This document shows positions 46,301 through 51,535 of a stretch of 64,000 bases of DNA, piece by piece; position 1 is the stretch's first letter; each line of letters starts with the position of its first letter. Below the pieces are notes generated by a model. It ran no database searches. It saw nothing but the letters and a program-made list of their open reading frames with translations, and was not told the DNA's origin. The stretch comes from JAIRVZ01 sp031553415. GTDB lineage: Bacteria > Bacteroidota > Bacteroidia > Bacteroidales > Azobacteroidaceae. The DNA lies in NCBI GenBank assembly GCA_031553415.1, contig JAVBLO010000054.1, positions 1-64,000 of the forward strand. Reading direction: 5' to 3'. The position numbers and the translations under genes were made by a program.

Positions 46301-46637
46301 CCCATTGAACATAGGTATCAACCGGGGTTTGTTCGTTTGCCAATTCAATCATGGCGAACCCGGCATTCTGAATAAATGAAATATCACCCGGATTGTCAAG
46401 ATTATCAATATAGACCCGCATTTTCAGTACCAGGTTCTCAAATTGTGACCCTGATGCATCAATATTGAGTCCCCGCCAATATGATTGGAAACCGTAGAAA
46501 TTACTGGCATCCGGTCCAAAGCGGTTCACCTGGTTTTTTGTAGCAATAGTTCCTACAACTTTGGGCACTTGCTGTGCGTCGGCAGTTATTGTTAATAACA
46601 ATAAAAAGAATAGAAGAGTAAATTTAAGTTTTCTCAT
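43338..46637 (-). CDS. Secreted SGNH-type carbohydrate esterase (sialate O-acetylesterase-like) with T9SS tail
   Basis: A 1099-residue exported protein. After the signal peptide (1-21) come two jelly-roll-like domains (about 25-175 and 190-340), then a beta domain and a sialate-O-acetylesterase-type SGNH fold from about 345. The nucleophile motif is 'SSGQSNM' (Ser439), with 'NTAVGSSVIEAW' and 'MIWYQGESNS' (585-596) as oxyanion/structural blocks and a candidate catalytic His681 in 'VVIHPTN'. Another beta domain follows (about 850-1010) and the end is a T9SS sorting domain ('LTVSSEGDLLKKIEIIDLQGK' to 'KLIIN'). It probably removes acetyl groups from glycan side chains; whether from sialic acid or plant polysaccharide is not determined. 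Confidence 0.83.
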   Translation of the reverse strand: MRKLKFTLLFFLLLLTITADAQQVPKVVGTIATKNQVNRFGPDASNFYGFQSYWRGLNIDASGSQFENLVLKMRVYIDNLDNPGDISFIQNAGFAMIELANEQTPVDTYVQWGIKTLPTPLQHGWTDLYLPLSAGDRKANFDLTKPINWFRFGFARIPGEPDALQIRLKDIQIIDTSILVDPPTGGVDDWNTDYLVADVPYTMNNPLANGVTFSVAQSFTQNPIDASAHNPKQLHLIFDADVIEQTPGDIFVLSRVSGQIELTSTGHADQNEMSWGIGSVDWKAGQHTYAIPFSTAGKTGGDIDLSNINFIRFYAVNVPTDYTGRVTVKVSNVKIVDFTNQTKLPSLFGNKMMFQQNKPVNIWGSAVAGKEITVDWYKNDTKIDSKKNTVNASCKWEVTFDAQPASYDKYRFDVKEGETLIQSVNDILFGEVWLSSGQSNMALNVTGTIDGQSLMANANNENIRFFLAPTATTASYIPNTDIQGAYWGSGNDGMQVGKVSAVAYSMAIKLQEELNIPVGIINTAVGSSVIEAWLPAADIENDAVLMLDMKRLGLYFDEEFYPDGTNQMSSYYNLKINPLLGYGITGMIWYQGESNSPRPQLYARELDLLKRSYERVFGFTNNDMPLIYCQVAPWVQTLENPQYLAPLAEAFYDGWAMHPETMALLPIYDTDLTYVGNVVIHPTNKTPVGKRFATAALNLVYNKSGEYTAPVFESFRTSGDTIIVKFTHVGEGLKTVSGITDVRGFALCGESRVYVGAKARIISADEVAVWNERVKDPKQVTYAWATFNITSNLANSVNITAAPFRSDRNAGYTFYNPQDWTFADGDIWGVSAGTGTNEIVDFLPAWAKPTVSGTDNVILAYDETFKSEGKASLKVDYTLSVAGTTGVEPVLTHKTVVSQLANFNTISFDVLNPDDREKQISLLLKTTGGQIYKALFVGYEGQEGQVAAVTVGKSATFCTLTFQLKNLLTETGQAVENPNTVLNSISNLQFTISDNASGTIYLDNVMFGFSMEKQSAPTSILPVNMNSIKIIVTKNRLTVSSEGDLLKKIEIIDLQGKIIYSKNSINSSEYSAEILPGLKFCIVKVQTEKFVSTKKLIIN

Positions 46638-46681
46638 GTATAAAAAATTAATGAATTAATAATTTTCATAATAATGATTGG

Positions 46682-46730
46682 CAAAAGTAAAACCACACCA
46701 TTAGCAGAGAGGTTAATATTTCATTAATTA
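46682..46730 (-). promoter_or_regulatory. Esterase promoter region with half-palindrome
   Basis: The -7 box TACTTTTG (46689-46682, minus strand) lies 45 nt before the esterase ATG. There is no proper -33 TTTG. TCATTAATTA (46721-46730), a half of the susC-upstream palindrome, lies about 30-40 nt upstream of the -7 box, where an activator could sit. Confidence 0.45.
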
Positions 46731-46775
46731 TTCAACGAAATCAAAGCTTCCATAAAAAATTAATTTTATATTTCT

Positions 46776-46783
46776 TATTTTTG
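46776..46783 (+). promoter_or_regulatory. -7 box of the patatin gene
   Basis: TATTTTTG on the plus strand fits TAnnTTTG and lies 17 nt before the ATG at 46801. Confidence 0.55.
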
Positions 46784-46800
46784 TTGAACAGTAATTCAAA

Positions 46801-47583
46801 ATGAAAATATTCAACCGGAAATATCAGTTAGGTTTAGTCCTCAGTGGCGGAGGTGCCCGAGGCCTCTCCCATTTGGGTTCTGTTAAAGCATTATTGGAAT
46901 TAGGATATCAATTTGATATCATAGCAGGAACAAGCATGGGAGCCATTACCGGATGTGTTTTAGCCAACGGATATCATCCTGAAGAAGTCATTCAAATGCT
47001 CACACCAACAGTCTTGAAGTCTTTCTATAAAACCAGCGTCTCAAAAAACGGATTAATGACAATGAAAGGTGGCCGGGATTTTCTAAAAAAAATTCTTCAT
47101 GTGAAAAACATCGAGGACTTAAAAATTCCATTTATTGCAGCCGCAACCGATATAATAAAAGGTGAATCACATTACTTTGATAAAGGGAATATTATTAATG
47201 CTGTACTTGCATCAGCCAGTATTCCGGTTGTTTTTTCCCCAACTGTTATCGGTGAAAATATTTACGTTGACGGAGGTGTTTTAAATAATTTACCGGCAAG
47301 ATGTATTCGCGAAAAATGTAAAAAAATCGTTGGATTCCATGTTAACCCTCAAAGCTTGGGCTTGCATGATAGTAAGGTAGATGGAATTTATCAAATTGCA
47401 GAACGAACATTTTACCTGGCTATGCTCGGAAATGTAATTCAAGACAAGTGTTTATGCGATATTTTTATTGAGCATAATAACCTGGATGCTTATTCTATGT
47501 TTGATTTCGAAAAGATGCAGGAAATAGTCGACATTGGTTATTGCAATACAAAAGATGCTTTGGAGAAATTGAAAAAGTCATAA
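46801..47583 (+). CDS. Patatin-like phospholipase
   Basis: A 260-residue cytoplasmic or membrane-associated lipid acyl hydrolase. It has the oxyanion-hole motif 'SGGGARGLSHLG' near residue 17, the nucleophile elbow GTSMG (Ser near residue 43) and the dyad Asp in 'YVDGGVLNNLP' near residue 160. The short RssA-like form has no signal peptide or C-terminal domain. Its lipid substrate is unknown. It is monocistronic, divergent from the esterase, with a -7 box upstream and a perfect 10-bp terminator 7 nt past the stop region. Confidence 0.9.
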   Translation: MKIFNRKYQLGLVLSGGGARGLSHLGSVKALLELGYQFDIIAGTSMGAITGCVLANGYHPEEVIQMLTPTVLKSFYKTSVSKNGLMTMKGGRDFLKKILHVKNIEDLKIPFIAAATDIIKGESHYFDKGNIINAVLASASIPVVFSPTVIGENIYVDGGVLNNLPARCIREKCKKIVGFHVNPQSLGLHDSKVDGIYQIAERTFYLAMLGNVIQDKCLCDIFIEHNNLDAYSMFDFEKMQEIVDIGYCNTKDALEKLKKS

Positions 47584-47584
47584 A

Positions 47585-47823
47585 CAATAAAAAGGAGGCT
47601 GAAGAGCCTCCTTTCCTATATGTACCGCACTGTGGAATATGATAAAACTCCGTATGACAGGATTTGAGTGCTTTACTGCCTTTGTAATCCGCCGTGCTAA
47701 GCATACCCCAAAGGGCGCGGCCCGCCATTAGCAACAAGAGCTTACCTCGGAATTCATGAAAAATTTGATGAGTTTCCCAATCGACAATGCGGCATTTTTT
47801 ATTCTCTTAGAAGTCTCGCTTGA
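47585..47823 (-). ncRNA. Structured non-coding RNA, candidate 6S RNA
   Basis: This stretch has no convincing open frame but has an exact promoter upstream (47830-47861) and a terminator at its end, defining an RNA of roughly 235 nt on the minus strand. The ends pair: the segment complementary to 47784-47795 (AUGCCGCAUUGU in RNA) pairs with that complementary to 47620-47633 (ACAGUGCGGUACAU) over about 12 bp with a 2-nt bulge. GAAACUC/GAGUUUU and GCUAA/UUAGC pairings continue inward, giving a long rod with internal loops. That shape, length and isolated promoter suit 6S RNA. No tmRNA, RNase P or SRP RNA signature is visible. The RNA call is firmer than the 6S identity. Confidence 0.65.
47591..47614. 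terminator. Bidirectional intrinsic terminator (patatin and ncRNA)
   Basis: AAAGGAGGCT (47591-47600), loop GAAG, AGCCTCCTTT (47605-47614) form a perfect 10-bp stem. The minus strand ends in TTTTTATTG and the plus strand in TTTCC, so it terminates the minus-strand ncRNA best and also the patatin transcript. Confidence 0.88.
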
Positions 47824-47829
47824 CTAATG

Positions 47830-47861
47830 CAAATATAACACTCTATTTCTGATAAAACAAA
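47830..47861 (-). promoter_or_regulatory. Consensus promoter of the ncRNA
   Basis: On the minus strand, TTTG (47861-47858), a 20-nt spacer and TATATTTG (47837-47830). Full match; no coding start follows, so it must drive an RNA gene. Confidence 0.8.
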
Positions 47862-47870
47862 TAAATCCCG

Positions 47871-47989
47871 CACAGATTTCACGGATTATACAAATTTTTA
47901 ATATTTAGCCACGAATTACACAAACTTACACTTTTATTTTGTGCGAACTCGTGCGATTCGTGGCTATAATTTTCAGATAAGAATCTGTG
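47871..47989. repeat. Nested CACAGATT/TAGCCACGAAT palindromic repeat downstream of rplT
   Basis: Outer arms CACAGATT (47871-47878) and AATCTGTG (47982-47989); inner 11-bp arms TAGCCACGAAT (47906-47916) and ATTCGTGGCTA (47956-47966). CACAGATTTCACGGATTA at its left edge differs by one base from the sufE-associated repeat. It starts 9 nt past the rplT stop and may end that operon's transcript. Together with the ncRNA and terminator it fills the 414-nt gap. Confidence 0.75.
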
Positions 47990-47997
47990 AGAGATCT

Positions 47998-48342
47998 TTA
48001 TTTCACTTTATCAACGATTGCTTTGAAAGCTTCCGGATGATTCATTGCCAAGTCTGCAAGAACCTTGCGGTTAATTTCAATTCCGTTCTTGTGTAAAGCT
48101 CCCATTAAACGGGAATAAGACATACCTTCCAAACGGGCGGCAGCATTGATACGTTGTATCCACAAAGCGCGGAAATTACGTTTTTTGTTGCGACGGTCAC
48201 GGAAAGCATAGGTCAAACCTTTTTCCCATGTATTTTTTGCTACAGTCCAAACGTTCTTTCTTGCACCATAGTAACCTCTTGTTAATTTGAGGATTCTTTT
48301 CCTTTTGGCTCTTGAAGCCACATGATTTACCGATCTAGGCAT
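47998..48342 (-). CDS. rplT: Ribosomal protein L20
   Basis: Large-subunit assembly protein, 114 residues, beginning 'PRSVNHVASRAKRKRILKLTRGYYGARKNVW' with the basic N-terminal extension and ending in a globular domain ('GMSYSRLMGALHKNGIEINRKVLADLA'). It is the last gene of the thrS-infC-rpmI-rplT operon. In other bacteria L20 represses this operon by binding its mRNA; no such site is identifiable here. Confidence 0.97.
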   Translation of the reverse strand: MPRSVNHVASRAKRKRILKLTRGYYGARKNVWTVAKNTWEKGLTYAFRDRRNKKRNFRALWIQRINAAARLEGMSYSRLMGALHKNGIEINRKVLADLAMNHPEAFKAIVDKVK

Positions 48343-48441
48343 AGTAATAAATGATTTTGAATGTCAGCGCCGGATTAATTTCCGGTCTTCAGATGCTGTA
48401 ATTCTGTTAATAAATCTGATAAAGAAACACTTAATTAAAAA

Positions 48442-48639
48442 TTACTTCAAAGCAAGTAACATTTTGACTGCGGATTCGTCAACTTTGTTAACAAGTCCCA
48501 CATGAGTCAACCTCCTTTTTTGCTTTGTAGTCTTCTTGGTAAGAATGTGACTTTTAAAAGCGTGTTTTCTTTTGATTTTCCCTGTTCCGGTAAGAGCGAA
48601 TCTTTTTTTGGCACCGGAATTAGTCTTCATTTTCGGCAT
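48442..48639 (-). CDS. rpmI: Ribosomal protein L35
   Basis: A 65-residue basic ribosomal protein, MPKMKTNSGAKKRFALTGTG onward with 'KRKHAFKSHILTKKTTKQKR'. The ATG at 48639 is chosen because this is the universal L35 start; the longer frame reads through the intergenic repeat. It is separated from rplT by 99 nt and from infC by 90 nt of GAAGTGAG/GAGAATT repeat. Confidence 0.96.
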   Translation of the reverse strand: MPKMKTNSGAKKRFALTGTGKIKRKHAFKSHILTKKTTKQKRRLTHVGLVNKVDESAVKMLLALK

Positions 48640-48663
48640 TGCACTTATATTTAATTGTTTATA

Positions 48664-48744
48664 ATTAAGAAGTAAGAAGTAAGAAGTGAGAAGTGAGAAT
48701 GATTTCATTGCAGAGTTCATTCTCAATTCTCAATTCTCAACTGT
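48664..48744. repeat. GAAGTGAG/TTGAGAAT-unit hairpin supplying the infC stop codon
   Basis: On the plus strand tandem GAAGTAAGAAGTGAG units are followed by TCTCAATTCTCAATTCTCAA. On the minus strand TGAGAATGA pairs with TCATTCTCA. The infC stop TGA (48730-48732) and its last codons lie in the TTGAGAATTGAG part. Shares a 14-mer with the 7657 repeat and a 16-mer with the 62386 repeat. Confidence 0.75.
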
Positions 48745-49365
48745 TTTTTCTTCTCCACTTTCAGCCTTTTTAACTTCTTTTTTTGCGTCTTTTTCAGCTT
48801 GGCGGTTTACCTCTGTTTTCTGAGGCTTAGGCTGAGCCACCGGCGATTTTTTAGGGGCAAGCATAATAATCATCTTTTTCCCTTCCAATAAAGGCAACTG
48901 TTCTACTTTGCCGTAATCTTCCAAATCATTGGCAAAACGCAACAATAAAACTTCGCCCTGTTCTTTGAAAAGGATGGAACGCCCTTTAAAAAACACATAA
49001 GCTTTCACTTTAGACCCTTCTTCCAAAAAATTTTTGGCATGTTTTAATTTAAAGTTATAGTCATGGTCATCTGTTTGAGGCCCGAAACGGATTTCCTTAA
49101 CAACAATTTTCACAGATTTGGCTTTTTGCTCTTTCTGACGTTTCTTTTGTTGGTAAACGAACTTTTGGTAATCGGCAACTCTACAAACAGGAGGAACGGC
49201 ATTAGGTGAAATTTCTATCAAATCAAGATCTTGATCTCTTGCAATTTTCAGGGCTTCCTGAATCGGATAAACACCTGTTTCTACATTTTCACCTACTAAA
49301 CGAACTTCTTTAAGGCGGATCTTTTCATTAACTCTGTACTGATCCTTCAGTTTGTCATTCTTCAT
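48730..49365 (-). CDS. infC: Translation initiation factor IF-3
   Basis: Binds the 30S subunit and checks start-codon pairing. The 211 residues carry the N-terminal domain ('YRVNEKIRLKEVRLVGENVETGVY', 'ALKIARDQDLDLIEISPNAVPPVCRVADY') and the C-terminal domain ('KEIRFGPQTDDHDYNFKLKHAKNFLEEGSKVKAYVFFKGR'). A Lys/Glu/Pro-rich tail of about 38 residues extends past the usual end, as in other Bacteroidota. The last residues and stop are encoded by a dispersed TTGAGAAT repeat. The start is ATG, whereas many infC genes use rare starts. Confidence 0.96.
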   Translation of the reverse strand: MKNDKLKDQYRVNEKIRLKEVRLVGENVETGVYPIQEALKIARDQDLDLIEISPNAVPPVCRVADYQKFVYQQKKRQKEQKAKSVKIVVKEIRFGPQTDDHDYNFKLKHAKNFLEEGSKVKAYVFFKGRSILFKEQGEVLLLRFANDLEDYGKVEQLPLLEGKKMIIMLAPKKSPVAQPKPQKTEVNRQAEKDAKKEVKKAESGEEKTVEN

Positions 49366-49406
49366 TCAAAAAAATTAAATTAACCTCCTTTTTATTTAGT
49401 TATTAT

Positions 49407-51353
49407 TTATTGCCATTGATTCATTTGTTTTTCCACCTCTTCTTTAATCAAGCCCGCAAAGGTAGTAATTTTCATTGAACCAACATCACCTTCACCCTGT
49501 TTTCTTACAGAAACTTCATTATTTTCAGCTTCTTTCTCTCCGACTATCAACATATAAGGGATCCTTTTCAATTCATTATCCCTGATTTTACGCCCGATTT
49601 TTTCATTTCTATCATCAACCAACACGCGGATATCCTGCATATTTAATTCATCTGCAATCTGGCGTGCATAGTCATTATATTTTTCACTGATTGGTAAAAC
49701 AACTGCCTGATCGGGAGTTAACCAAAGCGGGAATTTCCCTGCTGTGTGTTCAATTAATACAGCTACAAACCTTTCCATTGAACCGAACGGAGCGCGGTGA
49801 ATCATCACCGGACGGTGCTTTTGGTTATCCGCACCCACATATTCCAATTCGAAACGATCGGGAAGATTATAATCCACTTGTATTGTTCCTAACTGCCAAC
49901 GGCGGCCCAAAGCATCTTTCACCATGAAGTCCAGTTTCGGGCCATAAAAAGCAGCTTCACCCAATTCCACCCGTGCATTAATGCCTTTTTCCTGGCAAAC
50001 TTCGATAATAGCAGCTTCCGCTTTATTCCAGTTTTCTTCGGTTCCGATGTATTTATCTTTATTTTCAGGATCTCTCAATGAAATTTGCGCCTCATAATAT
50101 TTAAAATCCAATGCTTTGAAAATGATGTGGATAATATCCATCACTTTCATAAATTCTTCTTTTACCTGATCAGGTGTACAGAAGATATGGGCATCATCTT
50201 GAGTAAATCCCCTTACGCGGGTCAAGCCATGCAACTCTCCGCTTTGCTCGTAGCGATAAACAGTTCCGAATTCTGCCAAACGAAGAGGTAAATCCTTGTA
50301 TGAACGTGGAAATGCTTTATAAATTTCGCAGTGGTGAGGACAGTTCATCGGTTTCAGCAAGAATTCTTCGCCTTCTTCAGGAGTATGTATCGGTTGGAAT
50401 GAATCCTTACCATATTTGGCATAGTGACCGGACGTTACATACAATAATTTATTCCCGATATGCGGAGTCATTACCTGTTGGTAACCAAATCTTTTCTGGA
50501 TACGTTTCAGGAAATCTTCGAGTTTCAGGCGCAACTGTGTTCCTTTGGGCAACCATAAGGGCAAACCTTGCCCTACATTCTGGGAAAAAGCAAATAATTC
50601 AAGTTCTTTTCCGATTTTGCGATGATCCCGTTTTTTAGCTTCTTCGAGCAAAACAAGATACTCATCCAACATTTTCTTTTTCGGGAAGGTAATACCATAT
50701 ATACGAGTCAATTGGGGACGTTTTTCATCGCCTCTCCAATAAGCCCCGGCAATACTCATTAACTTAATAGCCTTGATATACGAAGTATTAGGCAAGTGAG
50801 GTCCGCGGCAAAGATCGGTAAAAGCTCCCTGTGTATATGTCGTAATTGTTCCGTCTTCCAATTCGCTGATTAATTCGGTTTTATAGGTTTCATTCCTGTC
50901 ACCGAATAATTTCATTGCATCAGATTTTGCAATTTCTTTACGAACTATAGATTCTTTTTTGGTTACCAATTCAGTCATTTTAGCTTCAACTGCAAGCAAG
51001 TCAGTATCTTTTATTACAACTCCCGCACCTGGATCGACATCGTAATAGAATCCATTTTCAATGGCAGGACCGATACCAAATTTGATATTCGGATAAAGTT
51101 CTTGTAAAGATTCAGCCATCAAGTGAGCTGATGAGTGCCAGAAAGCATGTTTTCCTTCTTCATCTTCCCACTTATACAACTTAATGGTTGCATCTTCGTT
51201 AATAGGACGTGTCAAATCCCAGGTTTCGTTATTAACACCTGCTGCAATAACATCCTGAGCCAACCGAGAACTGATACTTTCCGCAATTTCCAATGCGGTG
51301 ATTCCTTTTGTATATTCCCGTACGGAACCATCGGGAAAGGTTATTTTAATCAT
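49407..51353 (-). CDS. thrS: Threonyl-tRNA synthetase
   Basis: Class II synthetase charging tRNA-Thr. The 648 residues show the TGS domain ('MIKITFPDGSVREYTKGITALEIA'), the editing domain with 'HSSAHLMAESL' and 'CRGPHLPNT', the catalytic core with motif 2 'RLAEFGTVYRYEQSGELHGLTRVRGFTQDDAHIF' and zinc ligands ('NCPHHCEIY'), motif 3 'HRAPFGSMERF', and the anticodon-binding domain. It heads the operon with infC, rpmI and rplT. An exact promoter at 51423-51454 gives a leader of about 60 nt that contains a GAAGTTAG hairpin. Confidence 0.97.
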   Translation of the reverse strand: MIKITFPDGSVREYTKGITALEIAESISSRLAQDVIAAGVNNETWDLTRPINEDATIKLYKWEDEEGKHAFWHSSAHLMAESLQELYPNIKFGIGPAIENGFYYDVDPGAGVVIKDTDLLAVEAKMTELVTKKESIVRKEIAKSDAMKLFGDRNETYKTELISELEDGTITTYTQGAFTDLCRGPHLPNTSYIKAIKLMSIAGAYWRGDEKRPQLTRIYGITFPKKKMLDEYLVLLEEAKKRDHRKIGKELELFAFSQNVGQGLPLWLPKGTQLRLKLEDFLKRIQKRFGYQQVMTPHIGNKLLYVTSGHYAKYGKDSFQPIHTPEEGEEFLLKPMNCPHHCEIYKAFPRSYKDLPLRLAEFGTVYRYEQSGELHGLTRVRGFTQDDAHIFCTPDQVKEEFMKVMDIIHIIFKALDFKYYEAQISLRDPENKDKYIGTEENWNKAEAAIIEVCQEKGINARVELGEAAFYGPKLDFMVKDALGRRWQLGTIQVDYNLPDRFELEYVGADNQKHRPVMIHRAPFGSMERFVAVLIEHTAGKFPLWLTPDQAVVLPISEKYNDYARQIADELNMQDIRVLVDDRNEKIGRKIRDNELKRIPYMLIVGEKEAENNEVSVRKQGEGDVGSMKITTFAGLIKEEVEKQMNQWQ

Positions 51354-51363
51354 ATATCTTTAA

Positions 51364-51407
51364 AGAAGTTAGAAGTGAGGAGTTAGAAGTGAGATTTCCA
51401 ACTTCTT
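51364..51407 (-). repeat. GAAGTTAG-unit hairpin in the thrS leader
   Basis: AAGAAGTT (51364-51371) pairs with AACTTCTT (51400-51407); between them are GAAGTGAG and AGTTAGAAGTGAG units shared with the 7657 locus. It lies inside the predicted 5' leader of thrS and could affect expression. Confidence 0.6.
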
Positions 51408-51422
51408 ACTAAATTTTCCCCG

Positions 51423-51454
51423 CAAAAATACTACACTTTTTTTAATGTTACAAA
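51423..51454 (-). promoter_or_regulatory. Consensus promoter of thrS-infC-rpmI-rplT
   Basis: On the minus strand, TTTG (51454-51451), a 20-nt spacer and TATTTTTG (51430-51423), a full match. Transcription should begin near 51416-51419. Confidence 0.78.
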
Positions 51455-51459
51455 CGGGA

Positions 51460-51535
51460 AATAAGTTAAGAATTAAAAGTTAAGAATTAAGGCTTAGCTT
51501 ATGCACAATTTTTAACTCTTAATTCTTAACTTATT
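51460..51535. repeat. 17-bp perfect TTAAGAATTAA hairpin at the TPR gene stop codon
   Basis: AATAAGTTAAGAATTAA (51460-51476) and TTAATTCTTAACTTATT (51519-51535) are perfect inverted arms. The right arm contains the TAA of the TPR gene (51531-51533). Shares AGTTAAGAATTAA with the mreB-mreC repeat. Likely transcript end of the TPR gene. Confidence 0.78.

Noticed and set aside
47585..47823. tmRNA, RNase P RNA or SRP RNA
   Set aside because: None of the hallmark segments (tRNA-like ends of tmRNA, the GAGGAAAGUCC core of RNase P RNA, the GGAAG-x-AGCA loop of SRP RNA) is visible.
48640..48726. 29-residue N-terminal extension of L35
   Set aside because: It translates the GAAGTGAG repeat; L35 starts at MPKMKTN in essentially all bacteria.
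48664..48744. CRISPR-like array
   Set aside because: Units are only 6-8 nt, contiguous, without spacers, and no cas gene is present.
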